From assembly GCA_020634515.1 (NCBI GenBank), contig JACKBL010000006.1:124001-188000 (forward strand): a DNA stretch of 64,000 nucleotides, written 5' to 3'. Positions 17,392 through 26,126 of the stretch are shown in pieces; the stretch's first letter is position 1; the number at the start of each line of letters is the position of its first letter. The stretch is from Ardenticatenales bacterium (lineage in GTDB: Bacteria; Chloroflexota; Anaerolineae; Promineifilales; Promineifilaceae). The notes below the pieces were generated by a model. It was not told the origin of the DNA and searched no databases. It saw only the letters and a program-made list of their open reading frames with translations. Made by a program: the position numbers and the translations under genes.

Positions 17392-20158
17392 CCCGGTTGT
17401 TGAGGACGTGGTGCAGGCGCAAGACGTGCAGCGCCTCGTAGGGGACGGTTTCGCCGAGGGTTTCGTAGACGGGGCGGAGAAAGTCGGGACCATGCGCGGC
17501 GAAGGCCGCAAGGGCGCGCTGTTGGTCGGCGGCGGAGACGTCGGCGTAGGCCAGCAGGCTGTCCGGGCGCAGCGTCTCGCCCGCGCGCGCCGTCTTCCAC
17601 AGATGGTCCAGCAAGGTGCTAAATTTGACCTGGAAATGGGCGGCCAGGTCATCGAGGGAGCTGCCTTCGTTCCACATTTCTACTACTTCTTGCCGCCGGC
17701 TGCGCCCGTTGCCGCCGCCGGAGCCGGGAGCGGCGGGTCTGCGCTTTTCTTCGATGCCGCGTTCGGCGCAGTAGGTCCGAATGATGCCCAGGAAGCTGTC
17801 CGCGTACTTTTCGAGCTTGAGCGCGCCCACCCCGTAGAGGGTGGCGAACCGTTGGTTGGATTGCGGATAGTAGGCGGCCATTTCCACCAGGGTGCGGTCG
17901 GAGAAAATGACGTAAGGAGCAACGTTGGCTGCATCCGCCAGGGCTTTGCGATGCGCGCGCAGCCGCTGGAAAAGCTCCGCGTCATGAGGCAACGCGGCGG
18001 TGGTCTCTCGTCGCGCGGTCTCCATCATCATGCCCTCGACATTTTCGCCACGAAAGACGGCGTACGCTTTGGCGGTCAGTTTCAGACTGCCGTAGGTGGG
18101 ATCCTGTACCAGCAAACCTTGTTGGATGAACTGCCGCGCCAGGTACTGCCACTCTTTCTTGCTGAATTCGCCGCCAATGTTGTAGGTCGAGAGCCGGTCG
18201 TGCCCCTGGGAGAGGACGCGGGTGGCGCGGGAGCCACGCAGCACGTCGATAATGTGGTTCGTGCCGAAAATTTCGCCCGTGCGCTTGACGCAGGAGAGGA
18301 ATTTTTGCGCGGGAATGGTGATGTCTACTAACGCTTCCGGCGCGGTGGTGCAGTTGTCGCACATCTCGCAGCCGTCTGCCGCGAAGGTTTCGTTGAAGTA
18401 GGCGAGCAGGGGGCGGCGGCGGCATTCGTTGGTTTCGATGAAGCCGAGCATGGCTTCCAGGCGTAGTCGCGCGCCGCGCTGCTGCGATTCCGCCTGCTGG
18501 CTGATGAAAAAGTTGATGGTGTTGACGTCCTGGTAGCTGTAGAGGAGGAGGCAGTCGGCGCGCAATTCGTCTCGCCCGGCGCGGCCAATTTGCTGGTAGT
18601 AGCTTTCCAGGTTCTTGGGTAGATCGACGTGCAAGATGAAGCGGACGTTGGATTTGTTGATGCCCATGCCGAAGGCGACGGTGGCGACGATGATGGGGGT
18701 GTCGTCGCGGGTGAACTGGCGTTGGTTTCGTTGGCGGGTGGCGGTGTCCATGCCGGCATGATACGGCAGCGCATCCCATCCATGACTTTGCAACTGCGCC
18801 GCGAGATCGTCCACCTGCCGCCGCGTGGCGCAGTAGATAATGCCCGATTCATCCCGGTGCTGTTGGAGGAACGCCAGCGTCTGCGCCACGGTATTTGTCT
18901 TTGGCTCCACCGCCAGGAACAGATTTTCGCGGTCAAAACTGGCGATAAATTCGTTCGCGTCGGCAATGGAGAGGCTGGTCTTGATGTCGTGGCGCACGCG
19001 CGCGGTGGCCGTGGCGGTGACGGCCAGGCAAACGGCGTGCGGCAGGCGGCGACGCACGCTGATGAGCTGGCGGTATTCGGGGCGGAAGTCGTGCCCCCAT
19101 TCGGAGATGCAGTGGGCTTCGTCGATGGTGAGGCAGTCCACGCGCACCTGCTCCAGTAGGAGTAAAACATCGGGGCGCAGCAGGGTTTCGGGGGCGGCGT
19201 AGAGGAGTTTGACTGTGCCGGCACGAATCTGCTCCACCGTCCACTGATACGCGCTGTAGTCCAGGCTGCTGTTCAAGGCCACGGCGGGGATTCCCGACTC
19301 GCGCAACTGCGTCACCTGGTCCTCCATCAAGGAAATCAGCGGCGACACCACCACGGTCAGCCCCGGCAGGAGCAGCGCCGGAAGTTGATAACACAGGGAT
19401 TTGCCGCTGCCGGTGGGCATGATGGCCAGGGCATCTTGTCCATCGAGTACGCTGGTGATGATGTCTTCCTGCAATGGGCGAAAACTGTCGTAGCCGAATA
19501 TCTGGCGCAAAAGGGTGGCGGGGTCGTGGGGAAATGCCGGCAGCGGTGGCAGTCCATCATCCGGAAGAAACGGCGCGGCCGGGTCCCCGGACATCTCCGC
19601 CAACGGCGCCTCGTAAAAAATAGTCCCATTGTCATAATCGGTCAGCAGCCAACTCTCGAACTCATCCCCAAACGGATCGTCCGGCATGGGCGGCGGCGCG
19701 GAAACCGCCTTCTGCTCGATAATCTGCCCGGATTCGTCAATATGGCGCACGGGAATCTCCAAACCATCTAGCGTGCGACCAATGACCTGGGCACGGCGGC
19801 AGTGCGCGGGGTTTCCTTCACGGCACATCAAGGCCACGCGCCGTTGCTGCTGAAACGCTTTTTGCAGACGGATGATGCCCTGTTCATAATCGTTTTCTAT
19901 GCCGGCATTTGGGTCGCCCCCATTGCAAGCACCGCCGAGTGTGTGCCCCATAAAGACGTAGCGGATGCCCTGGCTTTCCAGGCTTTGACGCAGTGCCGAT
20001 TGGCTATAAGTAGTATCGTGCGGTGCTTCTGGTTGGCTGCGGATGTCGATGAGATATTGAATCTGGTGCGTGCGCAGGTCGGTCAGGAGCGCGTCCACGC
20101 TGCGCTGGCCGTAACCGATGGTGAATATGGGCGTGGTGATTGTATTGGCGTTGTTCAT
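17381..20158 (-). CDS. recQ: DUF488-RecQ fusion helicase
   Basis: 925 aa. Residues 10-148 are a DUF488 domain (PIFTIGYGQRSVDALLTDLR, DIRSQP, ALMCREGNPAHCRRAQVIG). From about 218 a RecQ helicase follows: Walker A MPTGSGKSLCYQLPAL (247-262), TIDEAHCISEWGHDFRPEY, VATVAFGMGINKSNVRFILH and QQIGRAGRDE. Next come a RecQ zinc cluster (ECRRRPLL, CEMCDNC), a winged helix, an HRDC-like region (LFQRLRAHRKALADAANVAP, GVGALKLEKYADSFLGII) and a C-terminal HTH-like tail. RecQ enzymes unwind 3'-5' at forks and in recombination. The fusion to DUF488 is unusual. The last residues (GNG, stop) come from an inserted MITE; without it the protein would end VLNNRD. Confidence 0.93.
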   Translation of the reverse strand: MNNANTITTPIFTIGYGQRSVDALLTDLRTHQIQYLIDIRSQPEAPHDTTYSQSALRQSLESQGIRYVFMGHTLGGACNGGDPNAGIENDYEQGIIRLQKAFQQQRRVALMCREGNPAHCRRAQVIGRTLDGLEIPVRHIDESGQIIEQKAVSAPPPMPDDPFGDEFESWLLTDYDNGTIFYEAPLAEMSGDPAAPFLPDDGLPPLPAFPHDPATLLRQIFGYDSFRPLQEDIITSVLDGQDALAIMPTGSGKSLCYQLPALLLPGLTVVVSPLISLMEDQVTQLRESGIPAVALNSSLDYSAYQWTVEQIRAGTVKLLYAAPETLLRPDVLLLLEQVRVDCLTIDEAHCISEWGHDFRPEYRQLISVRRRLPHAVCLAVTATATARVRHDIKTSLSIADANEFIASFDRENLFLAVEPKTNTVAQTLAFLQQHRDESGIIYCATRRQVDDLAAQLQSHGWDALPYHAGMDTATRQRNQRQFTRDDTPIIVATVAFGMGINKSNVRFILHVDLPKNLESYYQQIGRAGRDELRADCLLLYSYQDVNTINFFISQQAESQQRGARLRLEAMLGFIETNECRRRPLLAYFNETFAADGCEMCDNCTTAPEALVDITIPAQKFLSCVKRTGEIFGTNHIIDVLRGSRATRVLSQGHDRLSTYNIGGEFSKKEWQYLARQFIQQGLLVQDPTYGSLKLTAKAYAVFRGENVEGMMMETARRETTAALPHDAELFQRLRAHRKALADAANVAPYVIFSDRTLVEMAAYYPQSNQRFATLYGVGALKLEKYADSFLGIIRTYCAERGIEEKRRPAAPGSGGGNGRSRRQEVVEMWNEGSSLDDLAAHFQVKFSTLLDHLWKTARAGETLRPDSLLAYADVSAADQQRALAAFAAHGPDFLRPVYETLGETVPYEALHVLRLHHVLNNRGNG

Positions 20159-20211
20159 GAGGTAAATTATAGGGAGTGGGTTAATTTTGCCAAAATGGAT
20201 GGTGTTTGGGA

Positions 20212-20787
20212 ATGGGTGAAGATCTGGATTTGACGCAGGAAATTGAAAAACGGTGGGGAAATGCCGGCAGCAATCCCAAAGCGCGGCGTTACATTGGCAA
20301 ATTTTGGGACCGCACGCGACGCGGATCCCTGATCAGTGGTATGGTCCAGGGAAACCATGGGAACTATCACGTCTCAATCGAGTTGTATTCTGCCGGCATC
20401 TCCTCCAGGTGTAGTTGCTACATTGGCAAGCACGGCTACTGCCACCATTGCGCGGCCCTGGGGCTGACATTCCTGGCGGAGCCAGAAAGCTTTGCGGTTG
20501 TTGCGGATGTCGTCGTAGAGGCAGACCAGATCGTCACCGATGTTGTCCGCGACCTCGACACTCTCCAGAACTACCTGAACGGGATGGCCCTGGCTGATTT
20601 GCTCAAAAAAATGCGTCAGAAAGGCATCACGCAGAAGGCGTTTTGCGCGGCGGTGGGCATGAGTACAGGGCACCTGTCCACGCTCCGGTCCAGCGAACTG
20701 CGTAACCGCCGCTTTCATGAACTGGGGGCGACCAAATTAGCTGTTCTATGGGTACTGGAAAACATGGAGACAAAGGACAAGCGTTGA
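20212..20787 (+). CDS. SWIM zinc-finger protein
   Basis: About 191 aa (ATG 20212; an earlier ATG at 20206 adds two residues). A SWIM finger C-x-C-x7-C-x-H is visible as RCSCYIGKHGYCHHC. The C-terminal half contains a DLDTLQNYLNGMALADLLKK segment and an HTH-like MRQKGITQKAFCAAVGMSTG stretch. SWIM fingers bind DNA or proteins and in bacteria are often encoded beside SNF2 helicases, as here. The gene is divergent from the DUF488-RecQ gene, with about 50 bp between the starts, so the two may share a control region. Confidence 0.85.
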   Translation: MGEDLDLTQEIEKRWGNAGSNPKARRYIGKFWDRTRRGSLISGMVQGNHGNYHVSIELYSAGISSRCSCYIGKHGYCHHCAALGLTFLAEPESFAVVADVVVEADQIVTDVVRDLDTLQNYLNGMALADLLKKMRQKGITQKAFCAAVGMSTGHLSTLRSSELRNRRFHELGATKLAVLWVLENMETKDKR

Positions 20788-20893
20788 CATACCTAAAACC
20801 CCACGCGATCCATCCGCCCCACAACTTCCCGCCTTGGAAGACTAACTTCTCTGGAGAAGATGACTCTCTAACAGACCATGGAGGAACAAGGAC

Positions 20894-21454
20894 ATGGCCG
20901 CAAAGAAGATTTACCAATTCAAAATAACGCTCAGAGACATCCGTCCGCCAATCTGGCGCCGCTTTCAAGTACCCACCGACATCAACTTTTATGAACTGCA
21001 CCAGATTATACAAACGGTTATGGGCTGGTATGACGCCCATCTGCATCAGTTTGACCTGGGCGGTTTCGTGATCACGGACGCGGAAACGCTGGCCGAAGGT
21101 TGGGACGATGGCGCAAATGAAAAAAGAGCAAAGTTGTCTGCTTATCTTACGCACGAGGGGCAGAAGATACGTTACGAATACGATTTCGGCGATGATTGGC
21201 AACACGACCTGCTGCTGGAGAAAATCCTGCCCGCCGAGCCGGACGTGCATTACCCGCGCTGCCTGAAAGGGAAGCGCGCCTGTCCGCCAGAGGATTGCGG
21301 CGGGGCCTGGGGGTACAGCGACATGCTCGAGTCCCTGGCGGACCCGGAGCATGAAGAGTACGAGATGTACGCGGAGTGGATAGGGGAGGATTTCGATCCG
21401 GAGGAGTTTGATCTGGACGGTATCAATGCCGGCCTGGAACGGTTCCGTAAGTAA
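20894..21454 (+). CDS. Plasmid pRiA4b ORF-3-like protein
   Basis: 186 aa matching the pRiA4b ORF-3 family along its length: YQFKITLRDIRPPIWRRFQV, a WYDAHLHQFDLGG segment, LTHEGQKIRYEYDFGDDWQH, PRCLKGKRACPPEDCGGAWG and EEFDLDGINAGLERF. The family is frequent near mobile and DNA-processing genes; its biochemical role is not known. A strong GGAGGAAC lies 8 nt before the ATG. A second, divergent copy of this domain occurs at the C terminus of the protein at 59570-60874. Confidence 0.92.
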   Translation: MAAKKIYQFKITLRDIRPPIWRRFQVPTDINFYELHQIIQTVMGWYDAHLHQFDLGGFVITDAETLAEGWDDGANEKRAKLSAYLTHEGQKIRYEYDFGDDWQHDLLLEKILPAEPDVHYPRCLKGKRACPPEDCGGAWGYSDMLESLADPEHEEYEMYAEWIGEDFDPEEFDLDGINAGLERFRK

Positions 21455-21564
21455 GCGTCTATTTGGGTTTCGGCATTCTCGTGCCCCACAAAAACGAGTC
21501 TCTCAACCGCTCTGGGAAAGTGCGTCGCATCTGAACAGTTCCCATCTTCTCGTGAACCGTGTGC

Positions 21565-21570
21565 TATAAT
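21565..21570 (+). promoter_or_regulatory. Consensus -10 box TATAAT, probably leaderless start
   Basis: A perfect TATAAT ends 9 nt before the ATG at 21580, so transcription would begin at or next to the start codon. No ribosome site and no good -35 hexamer are seen. A leaderless mRNA for the SNF2 gene is inferred. Confidence 0.6.
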
Positions 21571-21579
21571 GGCGTCCGT

Positions 21580-23331
21580 ATGACAAAAAGCATCAACCCC
21601 ACTATTCATTTGCAGCCAGGAGCCGATGCCGTCCTGGGGGTCGTGACCCGACAACAGTTCCTCACACCACAAGCGTATCGTCTGCAACTGGCAGCGGCGC
21701 GAATGCTGCTCATCGGCGGCTTTGACGAACTCATCTGCCTGGAAAACCTCAACTTCGATCCTTTCCCCTATCAGGTGAAGGCAGCGCAGGCGGCACTGCG
21801 TCGTTTTCGTGGGCGTGGCATGTTGTGCGACGAGGTGGGGCTGGGCAAGACGATTGAAGCCGGCCTGGTGGTGAAAGAGTATTTGCTGCGCCAGATGGTG
21901 GAGCGCGTGCTCATTCTCACCCCGCCTGGCCTGGTGGAGCAATGGCGAGAAGAGCTGGCGCAAAAGTTTTCCCTCACCGATTTTGTCACCAACAGCGATG
22001 AGGCCTTCCGCGTGGCGGGTGACGACGCCTGGGCCAAATTTCCGCGCGTCATTGCTTCGATTGCCGCCGCGCGATTGACGGGGACACGTCAGATTATTAC
22101 CAGCCTGAACTATGATCTGGTCATCGTGGACGAGGCGCATCATCTGAAAAACCGGAGCAGTGTTACCTGGAAGTTCGTCAATGACTTGCAGAAGCGGTTT
22201 ATTTTGATGCTGACGGCTACCCCCGTGGAAAATCGGCTGGAGGAGTTGTACAACTTGATCACCATCCTCAAGCCGGGGCAGTTGAGTACGCCGCAAGAGT
22301 TCCGCCGCCAGTTTGTGGTCAAAGGAGACCCGCATTCGCCCAAGAATCGTGGTTTGCTGCGGGAGTTGATGGCGGATGTGATGATTCGCCACAGTCGCGG
22401 GCAGGTGAATGTGAAGCTGCCGCCGCGGCGGGCGCATACGGTGCGGCTGACGCTTTCCCCAGAGGAGCAAAGCCTCTATCGGAATGTAAGTGATTTTGCG
22501 CGCCGGGTTTTGCGAGAGGGGCGAGATAGTGGTATGCGTAAGCTGACGTTGGGGATTTTGCAGCGGGAGGTTGGTAGCAGCCCTCTGGCGGCTTCTCAGA
22601 CGTTGCAAAAGCTGGCCGGGCAACCTGCCTGGAAGGCGCATCAAGCTCGTTTGCAGGCTCTGGCGGAGGAGGCCGCGGCGGTGAGCGGGTGGTCGAAGGC
22701 GGATGCTTTGCTGCGGATTTTGCGCAGCGCGGGCGACGATAGGGTGTTGATTTTTACGCATTTTCAGGCGACGTTGGATGCGCTGGGGGAACGATTGGCA
22801 GATGCCGGCATTGACTACATCCCCTACCACGGCGGCCTTTCCATTGCCCACAAAGACGCCGCCATTCGCCAATTTGAATCAGAAGGGCGCGTCCTGCTCT
22901 CCACGGAAGCGGCGGGCGAAGGGCGCAACCTGCAATTTTGCCACATCATGGTCAACTTCGACCTGCCCTGGAATCCGCAGCGCATTGAGCAGCGCGTTGG
23001 CCGCATCCATCGCGTTGGTCAAACCAGGCAGGTGGAAATCTTCAACCTTTCCGCCCAGGGAACAATTGAGGATTATCTGTTGAACATCCTTGACCGCAAG
23101 CTGAACATGTTTGAACTGGTTATTGGCGAGATGGAAATGATCCTGGGCTACCTCACACAAGAACAGGATTTTGAGGAAATGTTGCTGGAAGTATGGCTTA
23201 ACAGCGCCGACGAAACCGCGCTGGAGACCGGTATGAGTGAACTGGGCGAACGTTTGCTGGTCGCCCGCGATACCATGCGACGGGTGCAGACATTCGACGA
23301 CACCCTGTTTGGTGAGGACTTCTCCGCCTGA
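21580..23331 (+). CDS. SNF2-family DEAD/DEAH-box ATPase/helicase
   Basis: 583 aa from ATG 21580 (MTKSINPTIHLQPGADAVLG). It is a compact SNF2 motor with little else: FPYQVKAAQAALRRFRGRGM, Walker A DEVGLGKTIEAGLV, LILTPPGLVEQWREELAQKF, VDEAHHLKNRSS (motif II), MLTATPVENRLEELYNL (III), VLIFTHFQATLDALGERL, LLSTEAAGEGRNLQFCHIMV (V) and QRIEQRVGRIHRVGQTRQVE (VI). It resembles the RapA/HepA type of dsDNA translocase but lacks RapA's N-terminal domains. The next gene, 155 bp downstream on the same strand, probably supplies the missing accessory region as a partner. Confidence 0.93.
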   Translation: MTKSINPTIHLQPGADAVLGVVTRQQFLTPQAYRLQLAAARMLLIGGFDELICLENLNFDPFPYQVKAAQAALRRFRGRGMLCDEVGLGKTIEAGLVVKEYLLRQMVERVLILTPPGLVEQWREELAQKFSLTDFVTNSDEAFRVAGDDAWAKFPRVIASIAAARLTGTRQIITSLNYDLVIVDEAHHLKNRSSVTWKFVNDLQKRFILMLTATPVENRLEELYNLITILKPGQLSTPQEFRRQFVVKGDPHSPKNRGLLRELMADVMIRHSRGQVNVKLPPRRAHTVRLTLSPEEQSLYRNVSDFARRVLREGRDSGMRKLTLGILQREVGSSPLAASQTLQKLAGQPAWKAHQARLQALAEEAAAVSGWSKADALLRILRSAGDDRVLIFTHFQATLDALGERLADAGIDYIPYHGGLSIAHKDAAIRQFESEGRVLLSTEAAGEGRNLQFCHIMVNFDLPWNPQRIEQRVGRIHRVGQTRQVEIFNLSAQGTIEDYLLNILDRKLNMFELVIGEMEMILGYLTQEQDFEEMLLEVWLNSADETALETGMSELGERLLVARDTMRRVQTFDDTLFGEDFSA

Positions 23332-23337
23332 TAAGAA

Positions 23338-23435
23338 CTGGCGCTGAAATCAGACTCACAATGCAGCGCCAGCTTGAAGAAGCGGCAAGGAAATGACTTC
23401 GTCATCTTCTTTAATTCCCGCGCCTAACGGTCCAA
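23338..23435. repeat. Composite palindromic repeat between SNF2 and partner gene
   Basis: CTGGCGCTG and CAGCGCCAG (23338-23372) form a stem. GAAGAAGCGGCAAGGAAATG with CTTCGTCATCTTCTTTAATTCCCGC follows, a second imperfect stem. The same second part recurs at 33571-33628. Confidence 0.55.
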
Positions 23436-23486
23436 AAAAGTGAGAATGCGTGGTAACGAATCACTTCTACTTTTACCTTTTACTGC

Positions 23487-25307
23487 ATGAGTGAACTAGA
23501 GCAGTTTGTTCTCGGATATTTGCAGGAGATAGGCAGCATTGTGGAGCCGCCTGCCTATGGGGTCTATGAAGTGCTGCTGCCAGAGGCGGCAGCGGCGCGC
23601 TGGCGCACGTCGGCCTATTTGCGCCTGGCGTTTCAGGAGACAGGTCGGGAAAACGTCACTCTTCTCGGTTACAACCATCCGCTGGTCGAGCAGATGGTAC
23701 AGGAAGTATACGGTCATGCTGCCGCCAGTCATGTGTATGTTAATGGCCTGCGCCTGGACAAAACAGGTGTGGACGATCTGGCGCTGCGGCATTGGGTGAT
23801 CTTGAATGCACGCGCCCAACCGCAGTTGCGCAAGACCGTTGCGCGTGTGCGTGGCACGTACATACGCTTCAATTTCAAGGCCGCCATCCTCAGCGATGAA
23901 AAGCAAGAGCGGTTGGTGTCCGTGTTGATGGACGCGCACACGGGCAGCCACGTGCCGGACATGGAACGGATCGAGTTGCGAGCCACGGCCGTCACGGCGG
24001 ACGACACGCTGGCATCACTGCCGGACGCGCCGATGCGCTGGCAATCGCCCGATGGCGCGGTGCTCAAGTCGCCGCTGGCGGAAAACACGCTGGCGGCGCT
24101 GCTGCCACGAGTGCAGGACGTTATCTTGCAGCAAATGAAGACGGATCTTGACGTGCTGCAAAAGCGCGTCAGTCGCTTCCGCCAATTGGATGAGGCACGC
24201 CTCACCGACTACTATGACAGTCTGGAAAGGGATTTGCGGACGCGGTTGCTGAACGCCTCGCCTGAGCGTCGCCCCGGCTTACAGGACAAGCTCACGGCTG
24301 TACAGACGGAACGGGAGCATAAGCTGACTGACCTGGCGGAGCGGTACCAGGTGCGGATTAACCTCACGCTGCTCAATGTTCTGGTGATTCAGCAGCCCAA
24401 GCTCATCCAGGCCATGCAAATTGCCAACCGTAGCACGCAAACGGCTGTTTATGCGGTGTGGGACCCTTTGTTGAATCGGTTGGAACCACTGTACTGCCAG
24501 GTGTGTGGAAAGGCCGGTCAGCGCCTTTACCTGTGTCACAATGGGCATCTGGCGCATGAGGATTGTCTGGCTCCCGCGTGCATTGATTGCAAGCGCGTTT
24601 TCTGCCGCAATTGCGCCGGTGACGTGGGTGTGTGTGACGTTTGTGGGGAGCCGTTATGCCGGCATAGCCAGGTACAATGCCCTCAATGTAAGCGACATAC
24701 CTGCCAGGCGCATTTGGGCATGTGCCATGCTCAAGATGGTCAACCTGTTGACCTGACTGCTCAGGCCGCTCCCCCACCGACGCCCGCCCCGCCCCCTCCA
24801 CCGCCAACGCCCCCCGCGGCCAGCGTGTCTGGCAAAGGGAAACGGACGCCCGCGGCAAAACCCAAACCCAGATCCGTGCCGAAATCAGCACCTTCCGCCA
24901 TACAGTCCAGAAATAAAGCGTTGTCCCTGGAGGTGGTGATCAATGAAAGGATGATCAGCGCGCTGGTTCTGGGAAGGCGGGGGCGGCAAATTGCGTTGCG
25001 CCAATGGGCCTTTTCTCCAGAGGATGGGGGCATTTTGCGCCATTGTCAGTGCGAGAAGGAAGAGGCCTGTCGTGCCGGCAACGTGGTCATTCGTCCTTTT
25101 GAAAGATGGATGATTGAGAGTCAAATGAAGGGCGAACTCCTAGACTTCGCGGCGGAATACGACCTGGCGGTAGATCGGATCCGTTATTATGGCTTGACCG
25201 CGTTCCGCCGGGAGCGTTACGCTTTGCCCCAGTTCGAGTTGCCTGATGTATGGAAGGATGAGCAGGCCTTGCGGCGGTCGCTGGAGGTTTTTGCCCAACT
25301 GGATTGA
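23487..25307 (+). CDS. Coiled-coil and zinc-ribbon partner of the SNF2 ATPase
   Basis: 606 aa. The N-terminal about 170 residues (VEPPAYGVYEVLLPEAAAAR, TLLGYNHPLVEQMVQEVYGH) recall the C-terminal accessory region of RapA-like SNF2 helicases, where a HPLV motif recurs. A coiled coil follows (QQMKTDLDVLQKRVSRFRQL, LTAVQTEREHKLTDLAERYQ). Then comes a cysteine-rich block of at least three zinc fingers (CQVCGKAG, CIDCKRVFCRNCAG, VCDVCGEPLCRHSQ, CPQCKRHTCQAHLGMC). A Pro/Ala linker and a final domain with more cysteines end the protein. It looks like the second subunit of a split SNF2 machine; function unknown. Confidence 0.75.
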   Translation: MSELEQFVLGYLQEIGSIVEPPAYGVYEVLLPEAAAARWRTSAYLRLAFQETGRENVTLLGYNHPLVEQMVQEVYGHAAASHVYVNGLRLDKTGVDDLALRHWVILNARAQPQLRKTVARVRGTYIRFNFKAAILSDEKQERLVSVLMDAHTGSHVPDMERIELRATAVTADDTLASLPDAPMRWQSPDGAVLKSPLAENTLAALLPRVQDVILQQMKTDLDVLQKRVSRFRQLDEARLTDYYDSLERDLRTRLLNASPERRPGLQDKLTAVQTEREHKLTDLAERYQVRINLTLLNVLVIQQPKLIQAMQIANRSTQTAVYAVWDPLLNRLEPLYCQVCGKAGQRLYLCHNGHLAHEDCLAPACIDCKRVFCRNCAGDVGVCDVCGEPLCRHSQVQCPQCKRHTCQAHLGMCHAQDGQPVDLTAQAAPPPTPAPPPPPPTPPAASVSGKGKRTPAAKPKPRSVPKSAPSAIQSRNKALSLEVVINERMISALVLGRRGRQIALRQWAFSPEDGGILRHCQCEKEEACRAGNVVIRPFERWMIESQMKGELLDFAAEYDLAVDRIRYYGLTAFRRERYALPQFELPDVWKDEQALRRSLEVFAQLD

Positions 25308-25394
25308 GCGGCGCGCCTCAAGTTTCCCGGGCGTCACGCTCGCCCCCGATACAAACCGCGTTCCTGTCGCCTCAGCCTAGTCATGCCGGCGCCA

Positions 25395-26126
25395 TCATCC
25401 CCAGGCCTGCACCAGCCGCAGTTTCAACACGGTGTGGTCGTAGTAGCTCACCCCCATCACCAATGGCTTGTTCAGCTTGTTGTAGAACCGTTCCTTCAAT
25501 CTCAACAGCGGTTGCCCGGCCTCTCGTGCCAGGATGCCAGAGAGCGTTTCATCCACCAGGGCGGCCTCAATGTCGGAAATCGCGTAAGCAATTTGCTCCT
25601 GGCAGTAGGTTTGTAGAATGCGGTGGATGGGCAGATTCCCGTCCAGCTTTTCCCCGTCTATTTTGAGGAGAGTGGCGGGGAAAACGTTGGTAGCGAAGAT
25701 GACCGCCCGGCCATCGGCGTGGAAGAGGCGCACGAGCGAAACAACTTCCTCATTCAGACCAATTGCCAGTACGTTGCTCTCGTCGCCGGTCGCCGGGCGG
25801 CGTTCAATCGTCACCGTGCGGATAGAAGGGCGATAACCGTTGGCTTCAATCAGTCGTGAGAAATCCCACATACCCCCGTACCGGTTGTCGATGTCCCTTA
25901 TGCGCTCGTTGACGTAGGTTCCGTCCCCCTGTTTGCGCAGGATCAGTCCTTCGGCGGCGAACTTCGCCAGCACTGTGCGCACCGTCGTGCGACTGACGCC
26001 CAATTCCTGGGCTAATTCGCTTTCCGAGGGCAGGCGGCTCCCCGGAGGGTAGGTGCGATCATGGATGCGCTGGCGCAATTCCAGGCTGACTTGTTCGACA
26101 AGAGGTTTTGGGCGCTGAATAGGCAT
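25395..26126 (-). CDS. GntR/HutC-family transcriptional regulator
   Basis: 243 aa from ATG 26126 (AGGTTGGTG upstream); an ATG at 26168 would add 14 residues. The N-terminal winged helix is clear (LRQRIHDRTYPPGSRLPSES, ELAQELGVSRTTVRTVLAKF, LILRKQGDGTYV). A UTRA ligand-binding domain follows (IERRPATGDESNVLAIGLNE, FHADGRAVIFATNVFPATLL, LLRLKERFYNKLNKPLVMG). HutC-type regulators sense small metabolites and repress catabolic operons. The gene is divergent from the BMP/ABC purine locus and is the best candidate for its regulator. GTTGCAACA just upstream could be part of an autoregulatory site. Confidence 0.92.
   Translation of the reverse strand: MPIQRPKPLVEQVSLELRQRIHDRTYPPGSRLPSESELAQELGVSRTTVRTVLAKFAAEGLILRKQGDGTYVNERIRDIDNRYGGMWDFSRLIEANGYRPSIRTVTIERRPATGDESNVLAIGLNEEVVSLVRLFHADGRAVIFATNVFPATLLKIDGEKLDGNLPIHRILQTYCQEQIAYAISDIEAALVDETLSGILAREAGQPLLRLKERFYNKLNKPLVMGVSYYDHTVLKLRLVQAWG

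Noticed and set aside
17294..18331. Long plus-strand reading frame of 345 codons over the recQ-type gene
   Set aside because: It lies antisense to a strongly supported helicase, has no family features and a Gly/Val/Ala-rich composition typical of shadow frames in GC-rich DNA.
21250..22872. 540-codon minus-strand frame opposite the SNF2 gene
   Set aside because: The plus strand encodes all SNF2 motifs; the minus frame is rich in His, Arg and Gln as expected for an antisense shadow.
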